Source: Methanosarcinales archaeon (GTDB lineage Archaea > Halobacteriota > Syntropharchaeia > Alkanophagales > Methanospirareceae). From it: a DNA stretch of 8,383 nucleotides. Each line of letters begins with the position of its first letter. Position 1 is the first letter of the stretch. Positions 1-6,247 of the stretch are shown here, piece after piece. The notes below the pieces were generated by a model. It worked only from the letters and a program-made list of their open reading frames with translations. It did no database searches and was not told where the DNA came from. Location: contig JAODGF010000101.1 of NCBI GenBank assembly GCA_025464645.1, forward strand, positions 1 through 8,383. Reading direction: 5' to 3'. The translations under genes and the position numbers were made by a program.

Positions 1-324
1 CTCCTTGAAGATGATTTGCTCTTATTCGATGTCATTTCCATCGCTCATCTCACGCCGAAGACGCTAAAAAGAGTGAAAGGGCGTGTAATAGGGCGAAATG
101 GGAGAACGAGAAGAGTGATAGAGAACCTTACGGATGCTAAAATCTCTGTTTATGGAAAGACCATAGGCATAATCGGTTATTCGCACCAGATAAGAACTGC
201 GCGTGAGGCAATAGAGATGCTGATAAATGGTGTACCTCATAGCACGGTTTACTCGTTATTGGAGAGGAAGAGGAGAGAAGAGGAAAGGGATTTTTTCGCC
301 GATGAAAGCAGAGGAAGAGAATAG
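1..324 (+). CDS. Archaeal Dim2/Pno1-like KH-domain RNA-binding protein (3' part; 5' end outside window)
   Basis: The reading frame is open from base 1, so the TTG at 16 is only an internal codon and the gene starts before the window; about 107 C-terminal residues are visible. The visible part holds a KH domain: a stretch beginning LKRVKGRVIGRNGRTRRVIE carries the GxxG loop (GRNG), followed by the strand ISVYGKTIGIIG and the helix TAREAIEMLINGVPHSTVY. The tail LLERKRREEERD is typical of the archaeal Krr1/Pno1 (Dim2) family. In archaea and eukaryotes these proteins bind the 3' region of small-subunit rRNA during ribosome maturation (family knowledge). The stop TAG at 322-324 lies inside the start of pcm, so the two genes overlap by 23 bases and are probably cotranscribed. 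The family call is firm; the exact rRNA role is inferred. Confidence 0.9.
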   Translation, partial: LLEDDLLLFDVISIAHLTPKTLKRVKGRVIGRNGRTRRVIENLTDAKISVYGKTIGIIGYSHQIRTAREAIEMLINGVPHSTVYSLLERKRREEERDFFADESRGRE

Positions 325-979
325 AGAACGGGACGAAGAGGAAAGGAATTTTGGGGTTGAAAGAAGGAAGATGGTGGAGCTTCTCAGAACATATGGTATC
401 GGTGAGGAAGTATTAGAAGCGATGATGCATGTCAAAAGGCACCTTTTTGTCCCGCTCCATCTTAGGGATCAAGCATATGGCGATTATCCACTGCCTATTG
501 GGGAAGGTCAGACGATAAGCGCACCACACATGGTCGCGATAATGTGTGATTACTTGGAGCTGGGGAAGGGAGAGAAAGTGCTCGAAGTTGGCGCAGGTTC
601 GGGATACCATGCCGCGGTCATTGCAGAGATAATAGGAGAAGCGGGACATGTATATTCCGTAGAAAGGATACAGTGGTTGGTAGAATATTCGAGAGAGAAC
701 CTGAAGCGAGCGGGATATAAGCATGTGACGGTGACGCTTGGTGACGGAACGCTTGGTCTGCCAGAATATGCACCTTATGACAAAATAAGCGTAACTTGTG
801 CCGCTCCTGACGTGCCACCACCACTGCTTGAGCAGTTGAAAACCGGTGGAAAAATGGTCATACCCGTTGGGAGATACATGCAAGAGTTATATCTGGTGAG
901 GAAGAGAAATGGAGTAGAGAGGGAGAGAAAATGCAGTGTGGTTTTTGTGCCACTGATAGGAAGATATGGATTTCATTAA
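302..979 (+). CDS. pcm: Protein-L-isoaspartate O-methyltransferase
   Basis: This is a cytosolic repair enzyme that transfers a methyl group from S-adenosylmethionine to isoaspartyl residues in damaged proteins. The ATG at 302 gives 225 residues, close to the usual 205-225. It is preceded by the purine-rich AGGAAAGGGA (281-290). A later ATG at 371 would cut off part of the normal N-terminal helix, and an open frame back to 227 adds only sequence antisense to nothing and inside the KH gene. Visible motifs are the family signature GEGQTISAPHMVA with the active-site Thr/Ser, SAM-binding motif I VLEVGAGSGYHAA, the acidic end of strand 2 (SVERIQ), and the later DGTLGLPEYAPYDKI and GGKMVIPVG motifs. 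The first 20 residues form a highly charged Glu/Arg extension. The gene overlaps the KH gene and probably has no promoter of its own. Confidence 0.95.
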   Translation: MKAEEENRERDEEERNFGVERRKMVELLRTYGIGEEVLEAMMHVKRHLFVPLHLRDQAYGDYPLPIGEGQTISAPHMVAIMCDYLELGKGEKVLEVGAGSGYHAAVIAEIIGEAGHVYSVERIQWLVEYSRENLKRAGYKHVTVTLGDGTLGLPEYAPYDKISVTCAAPDVPPPLLEQLKTGGKMVIPVGRYMQELYLVRKRNGVERERKCSVVFVPLIGRYGFH

Positions 980-1000
980 CTGTTAGAGGAGAAAAATGAA

Positions 1001-1132
1001 AAATCCCAATCTCAAATACGCCCAAATCCCAAGTAAATCACAATTTCCAAATCCCAAAGAAGGGAAGATATATGATATATTAATAAAACAAAGAGAGAAT
1101 GAACAAATTGGTAGTATTGGGATTTGGGATTT
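1001..1132. repeat. Cluster of AAATCCCAA repeats in direct and inverted orientation
   Basis: Three copies of AAATCCCAA lie at 1001-1009, 1024-1032 and 1049-1057 with periods of 23 and 25 bases. Two copies of the reverse complement TTGGGATTT lie at 1117-1125 and 1124-1132, overlapping by two bases. They flank about 60 bases of AT-rich DNA. A near-copy, AATTTCCAAATCCC, overlaps the third unit. The right-hand inverted copies run into the possible start region of the decarboxylase gene. Short A/T-flanked CCCAA repeats of this kind are scattered in intergenic DNA of many prokaryotes, but I cannot count other copies from this window. Confidence 0.75.
1076..1085 (+). promoter_or_regulatory. Candidate TATA box of the decarboxylase-like gene
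   Basis: TATATTAATA sits inside the AT-rich core between the inverted repeat arms. With the usual archaeal spacing, transcription would begin near 1105, about 37 bases before the ATG at 1142. The call rests on composition and spacing only. Confidence 0.4.
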
Positions 1133-1141
1133 CAAGAGGAT

Positions 1142-1594
1142 ATGACCGAACACATGCTCTCGCCTGCAAGCGGGCGGGTAATAAGGATACACGGAAGGAC
1201 TATTTCCATTTTCATGCATCTTCATAATGTCCACATCACTGCTGCACCTTTAGACGGCATAGTGAAGAAGATAATTCCTGAGAAGGGCAATTTTAAGCCC
1301 GCTTTCCTCAGAAGCAGCGATTTTAACACGAAAAACACGATAGAACTCGAGACAAAATACGGCGATATAAAAATCGTGCAAATAGCTGGATTTTTTACAA
1401 GGAAAATAAAGTGCGAGGTGAAAGAGGGGCAGGAGGTTGCTAAAGCCGAACGGATAGGTAAGATTTGTTTCGGCTCTCGTGTGGATGTGAGCATTCCCGA
1501 AGGTTTTGAGATCCTGGTGAAAAAAGGCGATAAAGTGAAGTGCAGGAAAACCGCAATAGCTATTGCGTCACCGAGTGCTGCCACCACTCCATAA
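1142..1594 (+). CDS. Short phosphatidylserine/archaetidylserine decarboxylase-like protein, lacking N-terminal segment
   Basis: Family members decarboxylate the serine head group of phospholipids or archaeal lipids. They are made as a proenzyme that cuts itself at a Gly-Ser bond to create a pyruvoyl group. Seen here, numbered from the ATG at 1142 (150 residues), are FMHLHNVHITAAPLDG with the conserved His (His31), VQIAGFFTRKI, and FGSRVDVSIP, where Gly111-Ser112 is the expected self-cleavage site. Two things are odd. The usual hydrophobic N-terminal region and its FFRDP-type motif are absent, and an in-frame TAG at 1112-1114 blocks extension upstream. The conserved P-A-D-G motif reads P-A-S-G (Ser10), so the catalytic Asp appears replaced. 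Start choices are TTG 1124, ATG 1142 and ATG 1154; GAGGA at 1136-1140 gives no ideal spacing to any. The last 35 bases overlap the convergent SIS gene. The family is clear; activity is uncertain. Confidence 0.8.
   Translation: MTEHMLSPASGRVIRIHGRTISIFMHLHNVHITAAPLDGIVKKIIPEKGNFKPAFLRSSDFNTKNTIELETKYGDIKIVQIAGFFTRKIKCEVKEGQEVAKAERIGKICFGSRVDVSIPEGFEILVKKGDKVKCRKTAIAIASPSAATTP
1552..1567. repeat. Perfect 16-bp palindrome in convergent gene overlap
   Basis: CGCAATAGCTATTGCG equals its own reverse complement. It lies in the last codons of the decarboxylase gene (Ala-Ile-Ala-Ile-Ala) and contains the TAG stop of the convergent SIS gene at 1562-1560. As RNA it could fold on either strand into a six-pair stem with an AGCU loop. 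There is no following T run, so it is not a classical terminator. Confidence 0.6.
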
Positions 1595-2681
1595 TGTATT
1601 CAGGTAGCTTGAACCCACGCTGCCGCAATCTTTCCACTAAATGCAGTGGGAGGGGACTGAGCGCAAACGTCGCTCGCTCATAAAAAGTGGTAGGTGAGGA
1701 TTCTATTATGAAACTATCCGACTCCCTCGATAAGGTGGATTCATTGCCTACGATAGAATAAGCACTGCCTCCAAATTCTTTTTGCTCTCTACACCACCCC
1801 AAAAGTGGTTCTGTCTCTCCAGACCATGAGATTAAAAATAGTATATCCCCGGCGCGTGGTCTCGGCGCAAAAGGTCCGGATAAGTAAGCTTCATCGCCAA
1901 TGGCTCTTTTGACATGTTGCAGCCTTATTGCAGTCATCTTTGCTACATTTCTCGCAGGTCCCAGTCCACCCATGGTTATGCGGCTTCTCGTCTCCAACTT
2001 GTCAATAATGCCATTATAAATATTGGAACTGACAAATTCATCCACAATTTTGCCTATAACCTTCGATTCCTCATCCATCTTCTCAAATACCGCATTATAA
2101 TCCTCCTTCTCGTTTATTGCCTCCTTTGTTTTCTGAAATAACAGCAACGAACCCAATTCATAAACATCGTTCATTATGCCGTGTTTAAGATATGCATTGG
2201 AGGTATTGGTTTTTCTCTCCCTACCTTTCAGTTCGACCACGGTACCATAGTCTTTCTCTTTTATCATCCCAATCGATGAGTTCGTGTTCGAGACAACCGC
2301 ATCAATGGTAAATTTGTCACTTTTCTCTTGCTCGATATAATCAGAAAGTTGTTTAACCACTATCTTAGGGGTTGAAGTCTCACCACTTCCGGAATTAACA
2401 AGCAGCGCTATTTTATCATACTTCTTCGCCAAAACCGGTGCTGCCTCCACTATGTTTCTGCCTGGAAAATCTACATCAAACATTGTTCGTACCCACTTAT
2501 CCATTTGTCCCATCCCTATGTACAATGCGCTCTGCGACCTTCCTTCCCCAACCAGAATGATACAATCAGCAGCGTTGAGGTCGTCATAAAAAGCTTTAAA
2601 CTCATTCTTGTTCACATTGCGGACATTCTTTATTATTCCGTTTATATACCCTACCCTTTTCCTGCCTTTTCTCACTTTCAT
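1560..2681 (-). CDS. Double SIS-domain (sugar isomerase-like) protein
   Basis: SIS domains bind phosphosugars and occur in aldose-ketose isomerases, the isomerase half of GlmS, and sugar-sensing regulators. This 373-residue protein has two tandem SIS domains, each with the diagnostic phosphate-binding SxSGET motif: one at about residues 97-102 (preceded by IILVGEGRSQ) and one at about 285-290 (preceded by RSRITMGGLGPAR at 232-244). No glutamine amidotransferase or DNA-binding domain is present, so it is not full GlmS (about 600 residues) nor an RpiR-type regulator. The substrate cannot be read from the sequence. The start ATG at 2681 is supported by AAGAGG five bases upstream. The gene lies 55 bases downstream of proS on the same strand and may be cotranscribed. 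Its 3' end overlaps the decarboxylase gene in antisense. Confidence 0.8.
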   Translation of the reverse strand: MKVRKGRKRVGYINGIIKNVRNVNKNEFKAFYDDLNAADCIILVGEGRSQSALYIGMGQMDKWVRTMFDVDFPGRNIVEAAPVLAKKYDKIALLVNSGSGETSTPKIVVKQLSDYIEQEKSDKFTIDAVVSNTNSSIGMIKEKDYGTVVELKGRERKTNTSNAYLKHGIMNDVYELGSLLLFQKTKEAINEKEDYNAVFEKMDEESKVIGKIVDEFVSSNIYNGIIDKLETRSRITMGGLGPARNVAKMTAIRLQHVKRAIGDEAYLSGPFAPRPRAGDILFLISWSGETEPLLGWCREQKEFGGSAYSIVGNESTLSRESDSFIIESSPTTFYERATFALSPLPLHLVERLRQRGFKLPEYIMEWWQHSVTQ

Positions 2682-2686
2682 AAAGC

Positions 2687-2702
2687 CTCTTCTTGAGAAG
2701 AG
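2687..2702 (-). promoter_or_regulatory. Inverted repeat covering the ribosome binding site of the SIS gene
   Basis: CTCTTCTTGAGAAGAG has perfect 7-base arms around two bases. In the minus-strand RNA it can form a six-pair hairpin with a UCAA loop, and the 3' arm contains most of the AAGAGG Shine-Dalgarno sequence of the SIS gene. It could mask the ribosome site or be a small operator. The structure is seen; the function is inferred. Confidence 0.4.
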
Positions 2703-2736
2703 ATTCCTTTAGATGTTTTAAGCTTTTCGATTTTTT

Positions 2737-4206
2737 TCAATATGCCCTTGCAACATATACCTTCTTCCCCTTTTTCGAACAAATCATGCATTTCCCCTCG
2801 CTTTTTCCTCCTTCTCCATTCTCGGTCCCATCGCCATATAGCGCCTCCCCTAACACATTTACACCAAGGTGCTCCTCTATTTCCTGTCCGCATCTTTCGC
2901 TTTCGCACAGAAATATAGAAACGATGCCATGAGCAGCCTTTGGACTCAGCTCTTCCATCTCTTCATCGCCTTCGGTTTTATAGATATTAGCGAAGAAAGT
3001 TTCTCTTGCGCGTTTGGCAATATCGTTCTGGATTTTATTTAATGTCCCCTTCACTTCTGATACCACATCGCCAAGAGGAACTTGCATTCTTGAGAAGTTA
3101 TCTCTTCTCACGAATTCACACCTGTTGTTTCTTATATCCCTTGGACCCACCTCTATCCTCAGAGGTACCCCCTTCATCTCCCATCGGTAATACTTTGCCC
3201 CCGGTCTATCCTCAGAGTTATCGAAGAAAGCTCTTATGCCTGCTTCTTTCAATTTTTCATACACCGCAAGGCAAACTTTTTCCACTTCTCCATTTTTCCC
3301 TTCGCTTGAATAGACAATAGGCACGATAACAACCTGTATAGGTGCGACTCCTGGGGGTAGCATCAAACCATGTTCGTCACCATGAACGGATATTACCGCA
3401 GCAACGCACCTTTCTGAAATGCCATAACATGTTTGATTTACGTACCTCAGCGAGCCATCTTTATCCTCATATTTTATATCAAAAGTTCTTGCAAAGCTCT
3501 CGCCAAGCAAATGGATTGTAGCAATCTGCATTGTCTTACCATCTGGCATAAGCGTATCAAATGCAATAGAATATTCTGCCCCTGGGAATTTATCCCACTC
3601 CGGTCTTCTTGTGATCACATAAGGGACAGCAAGCTCATCGAAGAATTTTCTGTATAAAGCTACCGCCTTTTTTACTTGCTCCTCGGCATCAGCTCTGTCT
3701 GCATGTGCAGTATGCGCCTCCTTGAAGGAGGTTATCTCACGCAGCCGAATAAGAGGTCTTGTATGCTTCGTTTCATATCTAAACGTATTTACTATCTGAT
3801 ATATCCGGAGAGGCAGGTCGCGATGCGATCTTATCCACACCCTAAACACCGGGTATATCGCAGTCTCAGAGGTAGGACGAAGTGCAAGAGGAATATCCAA
3901 CTCTGTGCTTCCGCCTTTTGTCACCCAGAAGACTTCTTCTTCAAACCCTTTTATGTGTTCGCGCTCTTTCATCAACTCCTCTTTTGGTATCAATAGAGGA
4001 AACAGCGTCTCTTTGTGTTCCTTATCCATCAAGGACCTCAAAATCGTGTAAATAAGATTCCTCAGTTTATAGCCGTATGGATACCACACATACACTCCCT
4101 TCACAGGATACCGGACATCTAAAATCTCCGCACGCTTCAGTATCTCGTTATACCATTCACTGAAATTATTTTCTTTTTGCAATAGGGTCTTTGGTTGCAC
4201 GTTCAT
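2737..4206 (-). CDS. proS: Prolyl-tRNA synthetase (archaeal/eukaryotic type)
   Basis: The enzyme charges tRNA-Pro with proline in the cytosol. The ATG at 4206 gives 489 residues, normal for the archaeal type without the bacterial editing insertion. Visible features in order are class II core elements with RPTSE (110-114), motif 2 FRYETKHTRPLIRLREI (142-158), HGDEHGLMLPP (275-285), an anticodon-binding domain (about 288-400) with EVGPRDIRN, and a C-terminal zinc domain with Cys434, Cys439, Cys473 and Cys476. The chain ends ARAY; a terminal tyrosine is characteristic of this type. The frame is open upstream to 4326, but that stretch is the antisense-free body of tRNA-Thr and is not coding. No Shine-Dalgarno sequence precedes the ATG. 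A TATA box at normal distance would fall inside the tRNA, so transcription probably begins upstream of the tRNA. Confidence 0.97.
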   Translation of the reverse strand: MNVQPKTLLQKENNFSEWYNEILKRAEILDVRYPVKGVYVWYPYGYKLRNLIYTILRSLMDKEHKETLFPLLIPKEELMKEREHIKGFEEEVFWVTKGGSTELDIPLALRPTSETAIYPVFRVWIRSHRDLPLRIYQIVNTFRYETKHTRPLIRLREITSFKEAHTAHADRADAEEQVKKAVALYRKFFDELAVPYVITRRPEWDKFPGAEYSIAFDTLMPDGKTMQIATIHLLGESFARTFDIKYEDKDGSLRYVNQTCYGISERCVAAVISVHGDEHGLMLPPGVAPIQVVIVPIVYSSEGKNGEVEKVCLAVYEKLKEAGIRAFFDNSEDRPGAKYYRWEMKGVPLRIEVGPRDIRNNRCEFVRRDNFSRMQVPLGDVVSEVKGTLNKIQNDIAKRARETFFANIYKTEGDEEMEELSPKAAHGIVSIFLCESERCGQEIEEHLGVNVLGEALYGDGTENGEGGKSEGKCMICSKKGKKVYVARAY

Positions 4207-4226
4207 GTTGCGCTGGGATGCGAGAA

Positions 4227-4298
4227 AGCCGCCGGTGGGATTTGAACCCACGACCTGCTGATTACGAGTCAGCCGCTCTACCTCTAAGCCACAGCGGC
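4227..4298 (-). tRNA. tRNA-Thr (anticodon CGU)
   Basis: The minus strand folds into a full cloverleaf of 72 bases including the discriminator U73. The acceptor stem GCCGCTG pairs with CGGCGGC, with one U-G pair. The D arm is GCTTAGAGGTAGAGC. The anticodon stem GCTGA/TCAGC encloses loop CTCGTAA with anticodon CGT, reading ACG threonine codons. The T arm is GTGGG TTCAAAT CCCAC. CCA is not encoded and no intron is present. Position 9 is G rather than the usual A. The gene ends 20 bases before the proS start codon on the same strand. Confidence 0.96.
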
Positions 4299-4328
4299 AC
4301 TTGAGAATATTTTTTGTGAACGACAATA

Positions 4329-4338
4329 TTTATATATT
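4329..4338. promoter_or_regulatory. Shared AT-rich TATA region for tRNA-Thr/proS and the UPF0058 gene
   Basis: TTTATATATT on the plus strand reads AATATATAAA on the minus strand. Its centre is about 35 bases from the tRNA 5' end (leftward) and about 35 bases from the ATG at 4369 (rightward). Both fit a TATA box with start sites about 25 bases away and short leaders. One box may serve both directions, or two boxes overlap. Confidence 0.55.
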
Positions 4339-4368
4339 CATAAGTCAATAACATAAAGTGTGTGAAAC

Positions 4369-4599
4369 ATGAAAAAAGAAGAGCTGGTACATTTGCATTT
4401 GTTATTGGCTCAGTTGAAGAAGTACTGTGAGGAGAATGGCGTGGACTGTGATTTCGCGAAATACAACGAGCTGGGCATCTCGCCTTTCCAGGTGCACCGA
4501 AGCAAAGAAGAGCACAAGCAGGCGGTTTTCGTCCTCGGGACTGAACTTGCGTCGCTGGTAGCGAGGAACAATAACTCTTTTTTAGCGGGTAACAAATAG
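4369..4599 (+). CDS. UPF0058 family protein
   Basis: This 76-residue protein matches the archaeal UPF0058 family (Pfam PF01893), which I recognise from the N-terminal MKKEELVHLHLLLAQLKKY, the central LGISPFQVHRSKEEHKQAVF, and the following LGTELASLV helix. It appears all-helical, cytosolic and rich in His; Cys20, Cys27 and several His could bind metal. The family's function is not established, so none is assigned. It is divergent from tRNA-Thr/proS and shares their promoter region. The next gene converges on it, so it is probably a single-gene transcript. No strong ribosome binding site precedes the ATG. Confidence 0.88.
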   Translation: MKKEELVHLHLLLAQLKKYCEENGVDCDFAKYNELGISPFQVHRSKEEHKQAVFVLGTELASLVARNNNSFLAGNK

Positions 4600-4740
4600 G
4601 TGGTTCCGGCAGGGCAGAGCGTGATTCTCCGATAAAGAACGGTTGAGTTTGGGTTGTTGCAAAAAGGTAACAAGAGGCTTTATCGCTGACACGTTTTGTG
4701 CTATTTTTCTATAAAAGGTGTTATGAAAGCGAAGTTGACA
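4600..4740. other. Intergenic gap between convergent genes
   Basis: This 141-base stretch separates the 3' ends of the UPF0058 gene and ribB. On the plus strand there are T-rich runs at about 4693-4712 (TTTTGTGCTATTTTTC). On the minus strand CCTTTTTG occurs at about 4660-4667. Both could act as archaeal T-rich terminators. I see no RNA gene and no convincing small reading frame. Confidence 0.4.
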
Positions 4741-5454
4741 TCATGGTGAGCCAATTGATTGATATGCATCTACTATTTCCTTTCCCTCCATAAAGATCAA
4801 ATCCCGTTCCGATGCGAAAGCGATTGCATTAGCCTTTGAAAGAGCGTTTCCCGATTCGCGGTCCAGCATTTCGCATATTACCATTGCAGGCGGTATACCT
4901 GCGAGCAACGCCAATGCCACGGAGAGTTCGGTCTGTCCTCTTCTCTCATCCAGTAATCTTTCCGCAGCCCTTAATATTGAAACATGCCCTGGAGTTCGGA
5001 ATTCATTGTAAAAGTCGTATGAGTTTCCGTTCAATACTTTATCCACTGCTTCACCTATCTTTTTTATCGTCAATGCTCTGTCTCTATCTGTTATACCGGT
5101 GAATGTGTCACGATGATTCACCCACAGAGAGAAAGAGGAACGTTTATCATACGAAAGGTCGCCCTTCTCCTCTACGATTTTTCTTAGAGAGGAGAAGTTG
5201 GAGTTAACGTTCCTCAAAATGTCGCTCATGAGTGGAAGCCCGAGTTTTTCTGCTGCAATAGGATGAATAGCAACACATATAAGTCCCCCTGCCACATTTC
5301 TAAAATAAGCAACCTTTTGTGCCGTGATAAAAGAAGCTGGTACTACGAAGTCAGTCTCGCCTTCTCTATCCTCGGCATCAAAGATCAACACGATTTTTCC
5401 CTCTTTCACGTCTTCTATCCCTTTTTTTACTGATTCTGGGATGTTCATATTCAT
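4741..5454 (-). CDS. ribB: 3,4-dihydroxy-2-butanone 4-phosphate synthase
   Basis: The enzyme converts ribulose 5-phosphate to 3,4-dihydroxy-2-butanone 4-phosphate plus formate, supplying the four-carbon unit of riboflavin. The protein has 237 residues, normal for a single-domain archaeal RibB without a GTP cyclohydrolase II fusion. Visible motifs are the metal- and substrate-binding acidic loop DAEDREGETD (26-35), HRDTFTGITDRDRA (from 114), RTPGHVS (153-159) and GQTELS (173-178). The start codon overlaps the ribK stop as ATGA, showing translational coupling. GGTGGTGAT, close to the ideal archaeal ribosome site, directly precedes the ATG at 5454; the ATG at 5448, six bases later, is an equally good start. 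Confidence 0.95.
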   Translation of the reverse strand: MNMNIPESVKKGIEDVKEGKIVLIFDAEDREGETDFVVPASFITAQKVAYFRNVAGGLICVAIHPIAAEKLGLPLMSDILRNVNSNFSSLRKIVEEKGDLSYDKRSSFSLWVNHRDTFTGITDRDRALTIKKIGEAVDKVLNGNSYDFYNEFRTPGHVSILRAAERLLDERRGQTELSVALALLAGIPPAMVICEMLDRESGNALSKANAIAFASERDLIFMEGKEIVDAYQSIGSP

Positions 5455-6137
5455 ATCACCACCCTTATTCTTATCTCATCTCCGTCCCTTAGAGCGAGTT
5501 CACCTCGCAAGAAAACCGGTGAAATTATCTCCAGAATATCATCAGGATAATGTGTGCGGTGTGGAATAATAACGGCACTTTTAATCCCTTCAGCTCGGTC
5601 ATCCAATATCTTACAGGGGAAACACTTAGCACCGCCAAAAGTCCGTTTTTCTAATTCAAAACCTTCTATTTCTATCCCTCTTCGCGCATCCAACTTCTTC
5701 CTTGTTACTATACAAAGCAAGTCCAGACTGAGATTTAGGGTGCCAGGAAAAGGAGTAAAGCCTAATTTAGCCTCGAATTGCTTCCTATACCCGTCCAGTG
5801 TCGTATAATACTCCCCCTCTCCCATACCTGTAATCAAGCGACCACCTATCTCAACCTCGATTTTCGGCGTAGAAAAAAATAGCTCCTGGTATTCATAGCA
5901 TTCGCGCTTTAATTGCTCTACTCCTCTTTTTGTCAGTATTACCCACTGCCCATCTGCTATTATTCTTCTATGCACGAACCCCTCTTTTTCAAGCTCCTGG
6001 AGTCGTCTCGCTGCGGTTTGTACGCTTGATTTGATAACTTCGGCGAAATGAACAGAAGATAACTTAACAGGTTGCTCTACCGCGCCTAACAAAGCAAGTT
6101 TTCTTAACGAGAGCATTATATCCCCGTTCATCTTCAT
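5451..6137 (-). CDS. ribK: CTP-dependent riboflavin kinase with N-terminal winged-helix domain (RbkR-type)
   Basis: The C-terminal half (about residues 93-228) is the archaeal riboflavin kinase, which phosphorylates riboflavin to FMN using CTP. It is marked by GMGEGEYYTTLDGY (about 104-117), FPGTLNLSLD (130-139), and the late HRTHYPDDILEIISP. The N-terminal 80 residues form a winged helix with recognition helix SSVQTAARRLQELEKEGFV and a wing ending WVILTKRG. In archaea, proteins of this fused architecture have been described as RbkR, a regulator of riboflavin genes that is also a kinase (established knowledge). A length of 228 residues fits. The ATG at 6137 is preceded by GGAG at ten bases; the ATG at 6131 is possible. 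The gene leads the ribK-ribB operon and has a palindrome just upstream, which suggests autoregulation. Confidence 0.93.
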   Translation of the reverse strand: MKMNGDIMLSLRKLALLGAVEQPVKLSSVHFAEVIKSSVQTAARRLQELEKEGFVHRRIIADGQWVILTKRGVEQLKRECYEYQELFFSTPKIEVEIGGRLITGMGEGEYYTTLDGYRKQFEAKLGFTPFPGTLNLSLDLLCIVTRKKLDARRGIEIEGFELEKRTFGGAKCFPCKILDDRAEGIKSAVIIPHRTHYPDDILEIISPVFLRGELALRDGDEIRIRVVI

Positions 6138-6153
6138 CTTCCATCATCTCCGT

Positions 6154-6171
6154 TATCCCAATTTTGGGATA
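6154..6171. promoter_or_regulatory. 18-bp palindrome, candidate operator of the riboflavin operon
   Basis: TATCCCAATTTTGGGATA has perfect 8-base arms around TT. It sits between the candidate TATA box (6176-6185) and the ribK start codon, over the predicted transcription start near 6155, which is where a repressor would block the promoter. The likeliest binder is the winged helix of the downstream RibK. The symmetry and position are seen; the binding is inferred. Confidence 0.6.
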
Positions 6172-6175
6172 TGAC

Positions 6176-6185
6176 TCATAAATAG
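6176..6185 (-). promoter_or_regulatory. Candidate TATA box of ribK-ribB
   Basis: The minus strand reads CTATTTATGA, about 43 bases before the ribK ATG. This predicts a start site near 6155 and a leader of about 18 bases. It is a moderate match to the archaeal TATA consensus. Confidence 0.45.
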
Positions 6186-6193
6186 GAAGTATG

Positions 6194-6203
6194 TATATAA
6201 AAA
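6194..6203 (+). promoter_or_regulatory. Candidate TATA box of the small protein-nmd3 pair
   Basis: TATATAAAAA is a good archaeal TATA match. It predicts transcription from about 6224, just before ATG codons at 6230 and 6248. This argues against the ATG at 6191, which would lie inside the promoter. Confidence 0.5.
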
Positions 6204-6247
6204 CTTTTGAGATTGGAAAAATTTATTACATGTGGGATACAAGTAGA

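Noticed and set aside
227..301. A longer start for pcm
   Set aside because: The added residues lie entirely within the KH gene and do not resemble any Pcm N-terminus.
413..883. A 156-codon minus-strand frame inside pcm
   Set aside because: It is an antisense shadow of a clear gene, with an implausible His/Trp/Cys-rich composition.
1001..1057. A CRISPR array from the evenly spaced AAATCCCAA copies
   Set aside because: The units are only nine bases, spacing is about 15 bases, copies occur in both orientations, and no cas gene is near.
983..1234. A minus-strand reading frame across the repeat region
   Set aside because: It overlaps repeats and the decarboxylase gene, has no recognisable domain, and has the look of a chance frame.
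3006..3996. Three plus-strand frames inside proS
   Set aside because: They are antisense shadows of a well-conserved synthetase, with no domain and no promoter.
4207..4326. An upstream extension of proS by 40 codons
   Set aside because: It reads straight through tRNA-Thr and its promoter. The ATG at 4206 gives the normal family length.
6120..6200. An FMN riboswitch upstream of ribK
   Set aside because: The predicted leader is under 20 bases and none of the conserved FMN aptamer sequence is present.
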